A stretch of DNA of 64,000 bases. Source: [Clostridium] symbiosum (GTDB lineage Bacteria; Bacillota; Clostridia; Lachnospirales; Lachnospiraceae). The first letter of the stretch is position 1, and each line of letters begins with the position of its first letter. The stretch covers positions 1 to 64,000 of the forward strand of contig JAETSN010000016.1 in NCBI GenBank assembly GCA_021769625.1, in the 5' to 3' direction. Made by a program: the position numbers and the translations under genes. Under the pieces are notes generated by a model, which was not told the DNA's origin, searched no databases, and saw only the letters and a list, made by a program, of their open reading frames with translations. This document shows, piece by piece, positions 49,842 to 58,154 of the stretch.

Positions 49842-51205
49842 TAGTTTTTAAAGCTATGGATCGGTGCCGGGATCCTGCCGCCTCTGTTCACGAAATCATC
49901 GCACCCGAAGGCATTGACCGGCATGATCGGCGCATGGCCGAGCAGCCCTCCGAACTCCACATTCTCCCCCACACCTTTCCCTACCACCGGAATGATCCTG
50001 ACCGCAGTGGTTTTCTGGTTCACCATGCCGATCGCCATCTCGTCCGCGATAATGCCCGAAATGGTCGTCTCCTTCGTATCGCCGGGTATGGCGATCATGT
50101 CGAGCCCCACCGAGCAGACACAGGTCATGGCTTCCAGCTTCTCCAAAGTCAGCGCTCCCGCCTGCACCGCGTCGATCATACCCTGATCCTCGCTGACCGG
50201 GATAAACGCGCCGGAAAGGCCGCCCACATAGGAGGACGCCATAACGCCGCCTTTCTTCACCTGATCGTTGAGCAGTGCAAGAGCCGCCGTCGTGCCCGGC
50301 GCGCCCGCTCTCTCGAGGCCGATCTCACAGAGAATATCCGCCACGGAATCCCCGATGGCAGGGGTCGGCGCCAGTGAAAGATCCACAATGCCGAAAGGCA
50401 CCTGCATCCGCCTCGACGCCTCCTTCGCCACAAGCTGTCCCACCCTCGTCACTTTAAATGCCGTCTTCTTGATTGTCTCGCAGAGCACCTCAAAACTCTC
50501 ACCCCGCACCTTTTCCAGCGCGGTCTTTACAACCCCCGGGCCGCTGACGCCCACGTTGATGACCTGATCCGCCTCCGTCACACCATGGAAAGCCCCAGCC
50601 ATAAACGGATTGTCGTCCGGCGCGTTGCAGAACACCACCAGTTTGGTACAGCCCATGGAATCCTGTTCCTTTGTCAGTTCCGCCGCCTTTTTAATGATAT
50701 CCCCCATCATTCTGACCGCGTCCATATTGATCCCGGTCCGGGTGGAACCCAGATTCACCGAGCTGCACACCCGCTCCGTGCAGGCAAGTGCCTCCGGAAT
50801 GGATTCCATCAGCAATCTGTCCGCCTCCGTCATCCCCTTTGCCACGAGGGCGGAATAACCGCCGATAAAATTGACGCCCACTTCGTGCGCCGCCTGATCC
50901 AGCACTTTCGCTATGGATACAAAATCTGCCGGCGTTTTGCAGCAGGCACCTCCCACCAGCGCAATGGGCGTGAGGGAAATCCTCTTGTTCACGATGGGGA
51001 TCCCGAATTCCCTCGAAATCTCCTCGCCGGTCTCCACCAGATTACCGGCTGCCGTTTTGATCTTCCGGTAAATCTTCTCCCTGCATTTCTCCAGATCCGC
51101 ATCGATACAATCCAGCAGGGAAATACCCAGCGTGATCGTCCGCACATCCAGATTCTCTTTATCTATCATTTCGTTGGTCTCTGCCACTTCAAAAAAATTG
51201 ATCAT
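49841..51205 (-). CDS. UPF0210 (PFL/DUF711) family protein
   Basis: A 454-residue conserved protein of the UPF0210 family, resembling the glycyl-radical-like PFL fold without a glycyl radical. Signature stretches: [34 protein letters not shown] and [16 protein letters not shown]. Function not established, but it is nearly always coded next to the ACT-domain protein found upstream here, suggesting a joint amino-acid-responsive role. SD AGGAG. Confidence 0.93.
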   Translation of the reverse strand: MINFFEVAETNEMIDKENLDVRTITLGISLLDCIDADLEKCREKIYRKIKTAAGNLVETGEEISREFGIPIVNKRISLTPIALVGGACCKTPADFVSIAKVLDQAAHEVGVNFIGGYSALVAKGMTEADRLLMESIPEALACTERVCSSVNLGSTRTGINMDAVRMMGDIIKKAAELTKEQDSMGCTKLVVFCNAPDDNPFMAGAFHGVTEADQVINVGVSGPGVVKTALEKVRGESFEVLCETIKKTAFKVTRVGQLVAKEASRRMQVPFGIVDLSLAPTPAIGDSVADILCEIGLERAGAPGTTAALALLNDQVKKGGVMASSYVGGLSGAFIPVSEDQGMIDAVQAGALTLEKLEAMTCVCSVGLDMIAIPGDTKETTISGIIADEMAIGMVNQKTTAVRIIPVVGKGVGENVEFGGLLGHAPIMPVNAFGCDDFVNRGGRIPAPIHSFKN

Positions 51206-51381
51206 CTTTCTCTCCTATATCCCTTAAAACAGACATTTGCTCGTCAATGCCGCACAAAAACAAATGGCTGCTTTTCAGTCGCTTGTCTTTCCCCTGCATC
51301 CATTATACCATCAGTCTGCGATTCATGATCGTCATTCACCACTCGCCGAATGAATCAACTCATTCTTCTCGCAAACATTCA

Positions 51382-51654
51382 CTAAATCCTGTGCATCATA
51401 TCAAAAATCTCTTCTTTCTGGCATTTGATGACCACGCCGATCTCCTCGCCGAGAGACTTCAGTTCATCTGATATCTCCGCAGATTTTTTGGATGCCCCGG
51501 CGGTATCCACGATCATCATCATATTAAAATAACCCTGCACGATGGTCTGGGAAATATCCAGAATATTGATCCCGTTCTCCGCCAGATAAGTACATACTTT
51601 CGCGATGATGCCTACCGTGTCTTTACCCACTACTGTGATGATTGTCTTTTTCAT
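51382..51654 (-). CDS. ACT-domain protein (UPF0237)
   Basis: A 90-residue single ACT domain (MKKTIITVVGKDTVGIIAKVCTYLAENGINILDISQTI), which binds small ligands such as amino acids. It is the usual partner of UPF0210 and is related to GcvR. A 176-base gap to the UPF0210 gene contains nothing recognisable. Confidence 0.95.
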   Translation of the reverse strand: MKKTIITVVGKDTVGIIAKVCTYLAENGINILDISQTIVQGYFNMMMIVDTAGASKKSAEISDELKSLGEEIGVVIKCQKEEIFDMMHRI

Positions 51655-51685
51655 AACGCTCCTCCTCGTTTACTTTCCTGATTGT

Positions 51686-52360
51686 TCATAATTTCTTTTT
51701 TGCAATACTTCTAAAAAAGGTTTTCTTTAGTTCCTGCGGTTTATAAAAGAAATGCTCTTCCGATTTACTCAACCGTTTTTCACTCCATTTAATCTTCAAC
51801 AACTCCATAAAACAAATAAAGTCGGCGGCCTGCAATAACCGATACTTCTGCGGCTCGGCCTTTCTAAATTCCACATTAAAGAATTGTATTGAAAATACCG
51901 CATTTAAAATTGTACTGAGTTCAACTTGCCCATTATCATAATAAACAATGATTTTTTCAAAATCAGCAAAAAAATCCATATGCTCGTTCATTGCTCTATT
52001 GATTGCCTTTGCTAGTTTTCCAGATAAAGCGATCTTATCTGTTGCCTCTCGTCTGTCTACAACAACTGTCAAATAAGAGATAGGACATCCTTGCACAAAG
52101 TTAAGCATTTTATACAGTAACTTTCTTCGTTCATCAATGGAATATCCCGCAAATACTTCCTCTCGTCGAATTACCGGACCTGTATGTATATATTCCACAT
52201 TATGTCCCAAACTGCGGACACTTTCTTCCAATTTGGAAACCTGTTCTGCTATGGTATTATCCTGATCATGAAAGACAAATGTTACCAGATAGTATGCCGG
52301 CCGCTCTTTTATCTCCCCAAAATCTCCCGATTCATCAATAAATACACTTAGTTCCTTCAT
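51686..52360 (-). CDS. DUF3800 family protein
   Basis: A 224-residue protein of the DUF3800 family (RNase H-like fold expected). The N-terminal FIDESGDFG motif gives the first acidic residues, YYDNGQ supplies another, and LLQAADFICFMELL (Q-x-AD) is the last, so the acidic site seems complete. The codons and surrounding DNA are clearly more AT-rich than the neighbours, which suggests acquisition. Three hairpins lie directly upstream. DUF3800 genes are often found in mobile or defence settings, but no partner gene is seen here. Confidence 0.82.
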   Translation of the reverse strand: MKELSVFIDESGDFGEIKERPAYYLVTFVFHDQDNTIAEQVSKLEESVRSLGHNVEYIHTGPVIRREEVFAGYSIDERRKLLYKMLNFVQGCPISYLTVVVDRREATDKIALSGKLAKAINRAMNEHMDFFADFEKIIVYYDNGQVELSTILNAVFSIQFFNVEFRKAEPQKYRLLQAADFICFMELLKIKWSEKRLSKSEEHFFYKPQELKKTFFRSIAKKKL

Positions 52361-52386
52361 TATTATTTTCCCTTATATATAGAAAT

Positions 52387-52460
52387 GGCGGGAAATTCTT
52401 CCCGCCTGCGGTGGTCCAAAGAGCTCTCGCCCAGACCAAAACTGTAACTCGTTACAGTTT
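52387..52460. other. Three-hairpin leader upstream of the DUF3800 gene
   Basis: In order: GGCGGGAA-ATTC-TTCCCGCC (52387-52406, perfect), TGGTC/GACCA (52412-52438) and AAACTGTAAC with GTTACAGTTT (52439-52460, perfect). On the minus strand all precede the DUF3800 start at 52360. It could be a structured leader, an attenuator or a small RNA; the first hairpin is followed by ATTTCTATA, which is only a weak T-tract. Confidence 0.55.
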
Positions 52461-52534
52461 CATTCTATGCCAAGCGTACCATATCCATACATGATTTGCA
52501 AGCAATTTTTAAACAAATTTATCCGAAAAACCCT

Positions 52535-53332
52535 CTATATACAGATCACTTCCGACATTTCGCTCCGCTTCGCCACATACAGCGGGAAATCCCCGCCCCG
52601 ATAAGGCAGCTCGGACATCGTCACTTCCGTCCGCACCGTCTCGTAAGCCAGTTCCGGCAGATTGTTCTCCTTGCTCAGGTGTGATAACACGATCGCCTTT
52701 ATATGATCGTGCAGGATCCGGCACAGAAGCTGTCCCGAAGCTTCATTGGAGAGATGTCCCCTCTCCCCCAGTATCCTCTGCTTCAAAGGGTAGGGATAAG
52801 GCCCCACCTGCAGCATATTCACATCATGATTTGCCTCCAGATACAGGATATCCACATCCTTCAGATGTTCCACGATATAATCGTTGTAAACGCCCAGATC
52901 CGTCACCACAGCGCCCCTCTGCTTTCCGTGGCTGATCTTATAGGCTGTCGGCTCCGCCGCATCATGGCTGATGCGGATCGGCGTAATGGCCATATCCTTC
53001 AGCGAATATTTCTGATCCGGGCATACTGTCTGAAATAAATCTTCATCCATATCCCCGATCCGTCCATCCGACAGGATCGCCCTTTTCGTCCCTTCGGTAC
53101 AATAGACAGGTATCTGATATTTCCGCGAGATCACACCCAGCCCCTGTATATGGTCCGCATGTTCATGGGTGATGAAGATCCCGTCGATGTCCCGCAGGGA
53201 CAGATCCAGTCCCGCAAGCCCTTCCTCCGTCCGCTTTTTGCTGATACCTGTATCGATCAAAATATGGGTGGTATCAGACCCCGCATAAATACAATTGCCG
53301 CTGCTCCCGCTGGCAATACTGCACATTCTCAT
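52535..53332 (-). CDS. WalJ/YycJ-type MBL-fold exonuclease-like protein
   Basis: A 265-residue metallo-beta-lactamase-fold protein of the YycJ/WalJ family (SIASGSSGNCIYAGSDTTHILIDTGIS, the metal motif THEHADHIQGL near residue 60 and LSKENN near the end). Members act on DNA ends or replication-linked functions. The ATG at 53332 starts MRMCSIASGSSGN. It is downstream of the FtsA-like gene, not in the usual walRK neighbourhood. Confidence 0.88.
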   Translation of the reverse strand: MRMCSIASGSSGNCIYAGSDTTHILIDTGISKKRTEEGLAGLDLSLRDIDGIFITHEHADHIQGLGVISRKYQIPVYCTEGTKRAILSDGRIGDMDEDLFQTVCPDQKYSLKDMAITPIRISHDAAEPTAYKISHGKQRGAVVTDLGVYNDYIVEHLKDVDILYLEANHDVNMLQVGPYPYPLKQRILGERGHLSNEASGQLLCRILHDHIKAIVLSHLSKENNLPELAYETVRTEVTMSELPYRGGDFPLYVAKRSEMSEVICI

Positions 53333-53452
53333 TTGTTTTTTCCATTCCAGTTCCGCATACGTCTTCCAGTACACATGAATCTGAAGTAATTTACGGCCGA
53401 CTAATTCTTCGTCCGTAAATCACTTCGTGCACTTTCCAGACGTATGCTGATT

Positions 53453-55597
53453 TTACTTCCAGTATATCTCCACAACATCTCCGTCTTTCAAGGGCTGCAG
53501 ATGCTGCGCCTGCGCGCCGTTCACCGTTGTCACAAGGATCCCCTTCGCGGTGGAAAGATCAAAATCGATAAAATTAAACACATCCACAAAGACATATTCC
53601 TGCTTTCCGGTCAGTATCACCGGCGCGCCGTTCACCATGACGGTGATGGAAATGGAAAGAGGTTCTTCTGCCGGTTTCTCCGGGGCGTCATACACTTCCT
53701 CCCCCTCCGCTTCGTCCTCTTCCTCCGGCTCTGTTTCCTCATAAAGCTCCTGCATCCCCGCCTTCTCGTACACACTCCGGCGTCTCTCTTCTTCCGCTTC
53801 CCTCAGCGCCCGCAGTTTCTCCGCCTCCGCTGCCTCCAACTCGGACCTGTCCGCAAAACTCACCAGATAATTCTCATAAACCTTTGTCTCCCGGTCCGCC
53901 GGCTTATGGTTGACCAAGATCACCTTGTCCTCCGGCAGCAGGATATCCATAAACTCAAGGAGCTGTCCCACCGTGCAGTAATCCAGCACTTCGATATCGT
54001 CCCCCGGCTGAATGCTGTAGGAAGATAGCTGATAGGAACCGTTCACCCGGGCATATTTCGGCACATCCAGACGTTTTTCCTGTACCTGCACGGAAATGAT
54101 ATCCCGAAATTCCGGCAGGGAACCGATGGTCATGCTGCCAGACGCCCCTTCCGTGGATTCCTTCACCCGGATCACATCATTCTCATGGATCGGCGCGTAA
54201 ATGTTGGCTTCCCGGCCTCCGATCCTGATGACCGCAGCCTCTCCGAGCTGCCCCTTTACCGTCCTTGTCTTTTTATTCACCGTAAAACGAAGTTCCTTTC
54301 CGCGCCGCGGAAACAGCAGTTCATTGGAAAAATCCGCCTGCATCGCGGCGTCCACCACGGAGAGCTTATCGTTGTCGTACAATTTGATCCGCTTTTCATT
54401 GAATGTCACAACAATGAAATTATTGTTCTGCTCATAATAATTCAGACAGATCCCGAGAGGCGTCACAAGCGTGGAATCTTTCTCCACATCCTCCGAAAAA
54501 ATAATATTCCCCATGACTTCCTTACCGCGCAACGCCGAACGCTGGCTCTGAATGCCCAGCTTTTCCGCCAGTTTTTCCGTATAACCCGGTATCTTGCCGC
54601 CGCCGCCCACCACAAAGACCGCACTGACAGGCTTGTCTCCGTTTAATTCCAGTATCTTCTCCGCCGCTTCCTCCGCCAGCCTGTTGATATAGGGATCCAG
54701 TATCTTCAACAGATCGGCGCTCTTCATCGTCTGGGGAAGGCCGATGATATCCTCATAGCTTACTTCCTCCCCCGCGCCGAGCTGTTTCTTGATCGCTTCC
54801 GCTCCCGCAAAATCCACAAGGCATTCCTTCGCGATCACCTCGGTCAGGGAATCCCCCGCCAGAGGGATCATACCGTAAGCGATGATACTGCCGTCGTCCG
54901 TGATACAGATATCGGAGGTACCCGCTCCCACATCCACCAGCGCCAGATTCAGCATCCTGTAATTTTTCGGAATGGCGACCTGGATCGCCGCGATCGGCTC
55001 CAGCGTCAGGCTCGCCACCCTGAGCCCTGCGATCTCCACCGCTTTATAGAGTCCGTCGATCACATCCTCCGGCAAAAAGGTGGCGATCAGGTCGGCGCCG
55101 ATGCCGGACGCCTTATGCCCCTCCGGATTGCCGATGGGATAATGATTCATATAATAGCGGATCACGGAATTTCCCACACAGTAAAAGGACATGGCGGCAT
55201 CCTCCTCCGAGGTGAACTCCTCGTAAGCCTTTTCGATCGCCATGGACCTCAGATTATAGACGTCCTCCACGGTCACTTCCCTGCTCTCCGAAAACTCCAG
55301 ATCACTGTGCACCGTAGCTGTCCGCAGGACACGTCCCGCCGCCGCGATGCAGACTTCGGTCAGCTCCATCCCCACAGCCTTTTCCAGTTCTTCTTTCACT
55401 TCCGTGATCGTCTGCCCCACCTGCCCGATATCGTGGATCTGTCCATCCAGCATGGCTCTTGTCTCATGTTCTTTGACACGCTGGGCGACGCAGTAAAACT
55501 CATCACCTTTCTTATATCCCACCGTTCCCACGATGCTTCTGGTTCCTATATCCAGTCCGAAAACCGTCTTTCCCGATATCTTTTTCACTTTTGCCAC
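53453..55597 (-). CDS. Long FtsA-like actin-family protein
   Basis: A 714-residue protein. Residues 1-390 form an actin/Hsp70-type ATPase resembling FtsA/PilM (GLDIGTRSIVG at 14, the central LVDVGAGTSDICI near 217 and VVGGGGKIPGYTEKL near 325). A region of about 230 residues follows with beta-rich, ubiquitin-like (beta-grasp) character (RIKLYDNDKL to AVIRIGGREANIYAPI). Then come a charged linker (EEEDEAEGEE) and a last domain ending VNGAQAQHLQPLKDGDVVEIYWK, also beta-grasp-like. Canonical FtsA has about 420 residues. It starts with GTG (SD GGAGG) and overlaps coaE by 13 bases. Confidence 0.78.
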   Translation of the reverse strand: MAKVKKISGKTVFGLDIGTRSIVGTVGYKKGDEFYCVAQRVKEHETRAMLDGQIHDIGQVGQTITEVKEELEKAVGMELTEVCIAAAGRVLRTATVHSDLEFSESREVTVEDVYNLRSMAIEKAYEEFTSEEDAAMSFYCVGNSVIRYYMNHYPIGNPEGHKASGIGADLIATFLPEDVIDGLYKAVEIAGLRVASLTLEPIAAIQVAIPKNYRMLNLALVDVGAGTSDICITDDGSIIAYGMIPLAGDSLTEVIAKECLVDFAGAEAIKKQLGAGEEVSYEDIIGLPQTMKSADLLKILDPYINRLAEEAAEKILELNGDKPVSAVFVVGGGGKIPGYTEKLAEKLGIQSQRSALRGKEVMGNIIFSEDVEKDSTLVTPLGICLNYYEQNNNFIVVTFNEKRIKLYDNDKLSVVDAAMQADFSNELLFPRRGKELRFTVNKKTRTVKGQLGEAAVIRIGGREANIYAPIHENDVIRVKESTEGASGSMTIGSLPEFRDIISVQVQEKRLDVPKYARVNGSYQLSSYSIQPGDDIEVLDYCTVGQLLEFMDILLPEDKVILVNHKPADRETKVYENYLVSFADRSELEAAEAEKLRALREAEEERRRSVYEKAGMQELYEETEPEEEDEAEGEEVYDAPEKPAEEPLSISITVMVNGAPVILTGKQEYVFVDVFNFIDFDLSTAKGILVTTVNGAQAQHLQPLKDGDVVEIYWK

Positions 55598-56190
55598 TGA
55601 TAAGCCTCCAATACCTGATCGATCTGTCTGATACTTTCAGCGAGGGATGCGCTGTTGTCGATCACCACCTGACAGTTTTTCCGAAACTCGCTCTCCGGCA
55701 GCTGCTTTGCCATAATAGCGGTTATCTTCTCCTCACTGTACCCGCGGGACGCTCTAAGGCGCTCCCGCCGGACGCTCTCCCCTGCGTAAATATACCACAT
55801 CTCATCACATATTTTATCGAATCCGTTCTCAATTAGCAATGCCGCTTCCACAAAAAACAGCCGTATTTTTTCATTTTTTTCCGCCAGATCCCTCAAACGC
55901 AGTATTTCCGCGACAACCGCCGGGTGGATCAGGGCGTTTATCTTTTCGAGAAGTTCGCTGTCCCCGAAAATTTTATCCGCCATCACCGGCCTTAGGATCC
56001 TGCCGTCCTCCCCCACAATACCACTTCCGAGCAATGTGATCAAAGGCTCATAACAGGCCTGCCCCGGCTCCTGCAGCCGCTTAGCCAGATCATCCGCCAG
56101 AACGACCTCGCAGGGGTAATGTTCCCTGATATACGATAAAATTTCCGATTTTCCAGATCCCACCCCGCCGGTAATGCCGATCACTTTCAT
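55585..56190 (-). CDS. coaE: Dephospho-CoA kinase
   Basis: CoaE makes CoA by phosphorylating dephospho-CoA. The 201-residue protein has the P-loop GITGGVGSGKSEIL, LADDLAKRLQEPGQACYEPL and RPVMADKIFGDSELLEKINALIHPAV, typical of the family. The gene overlaps the FtsA-like gene. In many related genomes coaE follows polA directly; here five small genes (YbaK, PPOX, DUF5655, SdpI-like) lie between. Confidence 0.95.
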   Translation of the reverse strand: MKVIGITGGVGSGKSEILSYIREHYPCEVVLADDLAKRLQEPGQACYEPLITLLGSGIVGEDGRILRPVMADKIFGDSELLEKINALIHPAVVAEILRLRDLAEKNEKIRLFFVEAALLIENGFDKICDEMWYIYAGESVRRERLRASRGYSEEKITAIMAKQLPESEFRKNCQVVIDNSASLAESIRQIDQVLEAYQWQK

Positions 56191-56232
56191 CGCTGTCCCC
56201 TCTTTCTTCTGTATCTCCCTTTGGCGTAATTT

Positions 56233-56730
56233 CTATATTTCCCTGTGCATCTCCTCCGAGATATCCGCAAACGTAAACCGGATCACTTTCGAAAGATCCA
56301 CCGGCGCGATCTCGACCTGGTACCCGATCTTTCCGCCGCTGACCATGATCGTCCCCAGTTTTTCCGCGCTTTTATCGACAAACGTTTTAAAAAATTTTTT
56401 CATGCCGACAGGGGAACAGCCGCCGTGGATATAGCCGGTAAGATCCAACAGTTCCTTCGATTTTATCATGCTGATGCTTTTCTCCCCCGCCGCCTGTGCC
56501 GCTTTCTTCAGATCCAGTTCCTTATTCACCGGCACCACGAAAACATAGTGCTCCCCCGATTTTCCCACAGTGACCAACGTTTTAAAGACCATATCGGGGT
56601 CTTCCCCCAGCGCCTTTGCCACTTCCATACCGCTGATCACACCTGAATCCGCATAATCGTGCACGGTGAAAGGAATCTTTTTCTGCTCCAACAGCCGCAT
56701 GGCGTTTGTTTTCACTTCTGATTTTTTCAT
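56233..56730 (-). CDS. ybaK: YbaK-type Cys-tRNA(Pro) deacylase
   Basis: A 165-residue aminoacyl-tRNA editing protein that hydrolyses Cys-tRNA-Pro. YbaK/EbsC motifs are KIPFTVHDYADSG, FKTLVTVGKSGEHYVFVVPVNKELDLKKAA and the catalytic-region GYIHGGCSPVGMKK. The ATG at 56730 with GGGAGG is preferred over a TTG one codon earlier. Confidence 0.93.
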   Translation of the reverse strand: MKKSEVKTNAMRLLEQKKIPFTVHDYADSGVISGMEVAKALGEDPDMVFKTLVTVGKSGEHYVFVVPVNKELDLKKAAQAAGEKSISMIKSKELLDLTGYIHGGCSPVGMKKFFKTFVDKSAEKLGTIMVSGGKIGYQVEIAPVDLSKVIRFTFADISEEMHREI

Positions 56731-56785
56731 CAAAGCCTCCCTGTCCCGTTTTTCTCCAAACCGCCGCTTCCCCTGTCTTCGGCTC

Positions 56786-57256
56786 TCACTCCCTAATATT
56801 CCTCTTCCCGCTCACCTGCTCCACAACAAGTTTCATCACCATTGTCCTTTTTACCGCTTCTTCCGGAAAGGAAAACTCCCCCTCATAATACTGTCTCATC
56901 AGTGCCCGCAGGGCATCATATCTCTCTTCCTCCGGCACGACCTCTATCTTCCCTCTGCCGATCACGCTCTCATACCGCATCGTACAGCTGCATGCTTCTT
57001 TGCCCGCAATAAGCTTATGCGAACAGTCCATCTCAAAGCCCGCCCTATTGTCCTTTTTTATCAGTTCAACCTTTTTCCCTTCGCCTGCACCATGAAAATA
57101 GAGCGTAATCTGTCTGCCACCCGCCTTCATTCCAAAGTTAACTGGGACAATATAAGGATATCCGTCATCATTTAACGCCACACGGCACACATCACATTTT
57201 TTCATCACATTAACGATCCCGTCAAAGTCTTTTATTTCCCTGTCTTTTCTTCTCAT
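56786..57256 (-). CDS. Pyridoxamine 5'-phosphate oxidase-family flavoprotein
   Basis: A 156-residue protein of the PPOX/Nim-type FMN family: MRRKDREIKDFDGIVNVMKKCDVCRVALNDDGYPYIVPVNFG is the typical start, GRGKIEVVPEEERYDALRALM follows. NimA-like members reduce nitroimidazoles, while others bind haem or have unknown roles, so resistance should not be inferred. It is unlinked to the neighbours by function. Confidence 0.85.
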   Translation of the reverse strand: MRRKDREIKDFDGIVNVMKKCDVCRVALNDDGYPYIVPVNFGMKAGGRQITLYFHGAGEGKKVELIKKDNRAGFEMDCSHKLIAGKEACSCTMRYESVIGRGKIEVVPEEERYDALRALMRQYYEGEFSFPEEAVKRTMVMKLVVEQVSGKRNIRE

Positions 57257-57344
57257 GTAATACCCTCTGCATCTTCCTGAAACCGCTTTTATCCCTTTAA
57301 CATTATTATATCCCTACAATATATAATATACACTGCACAGTACC

Positions 57345-57725
57345 TCACCGTTTACTGTCAGAAAAAACAGCCGCTTCCTTCACCCATCCCATCAGTTCCT
57401 CATCGATCTCCTCCGCTTTTGATATCAGAACATGATGTGTAAAGCGGTTCGGATACGGTTCCGATACTGCGTCAATCCGCGGTGAGATAGCCCTATATTT
57501 CAGACCAAAAGTCACAACAATATAAATTTCAGGCCTCTCTTTCGCTTTCCTCACCGGCAGGAACGAAACAAACGCGAAATTATGCCTGTTGGAAAATGTG
57601 ATCTGTGTTTTCTGTACTTTCACCTTAACATTGCTGATCTCCGCGAAGACTTTCTGCTCGAAAACCTCGTATAGAGGCAGCGCATCCGGTTTTTTATCGA
57701 AAAACAATCCTACGTCCTGCTTCAT
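57345..57725 (-). CDS. DUF5655-like protein
   Basis: A 126-residue protein resembling the DUF5655 domain (MKQDVGLFFDKKPDALPLYEVFEQKVFAE, QITFSNRHNFAFVSFLPVRKAKERPEIYIVVTFGL, SEPYPNRFTHHVLIS). These domains occur with predicted transport or nuclease proteins, but here the domain stands alone and the role is unknown. It overlaps the stop of the upstream SdpI-like gene by four bases. Confidence 0.72.
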   Translation of the reverse strand: MKQDVGLFFDKKPDALPLYEVFEQKVFAEISNVKVKVQKTQITFSNRHNFAFVSFLPVRKAKERPEIYIVVTFGLKYRAISPRIDAVSEPYPNRFTHHVLISKAEEIDEELMGWVKEAAVFSDSKR

Positions 57726-58126
57726 TTCCCATTCTCCACAATACCCATTTGTCTATATTCCCCGCTCTCCGTAAACGTCCTCTTCAGCGCCATTTCAGTA
57801 GGGATAACAGACACGATCAGAACCACCGTCTGTATCGTACAAAGAATCCCGCCAACCACTCCAACCATATCTTCTGAACTGTGAACAAACGGAAGCTGCA
57901 CCAGAATTGACGGAATCAAGATTCCCCATCCCGCTTTCCACCACAATTTCCCACAGTATTCATGCGCAAACTTCCATGTATCCATATTTTTCATGGAGCG
58001 CTTTGTGCGATATCCGATCACTCCGTTAATTTTCCCGGGACAATGCTTCCACATACCGTATCCCGCAACGATCAATAACACCGGCATCAACAGATTACAG
58101 CCAAACATAAACCACCAGAACCACAT
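57722..58126 (-). CDS. SdpI-family membrane protein
   Basis: A 134-residue membrane protein with about four helices. The SdpI signature is seen in INGVIGYRTKRSMKNMDTWKFAHEYCGKLWWKAG. SdpI of Bacillus gives immunity to the SdpC toxin, but most family members are of unknown role and no toxin gene is nearby. The ATG at 58126 with GGAGAGG is chosen over a longer frame. Confidence 0.8.
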   Translation of the reverse strand: MWFWWFMFGCNLLMPVLLIVAGYGMWKHCPGKINGVIGYRTKRSMKNMDTWKFAHEYCGKLWWKAGWGILIPSILVQLPFVHSSEDMVGVVGGILCTIQTVVLIVSVIPTEMALKRTFTESGEYRQMGIVENGK

Positions 58127-58154
58127 AACACCTCTCCTTCCGGCGTCCGGTATC

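Noticed and set aside
56786-57256. Nitroimidazole-resistance gene
   Set aside because: The PPOX/Nim family is broad; sequence alone shows only the FMN-binding family, not NimA activity.
57722-58126. SdpC-type toxin immunity system
   Set aside because: Only the SdpI-like membrane protein is present; no sdpA, sdpB or sdpC homologue lies nearby.
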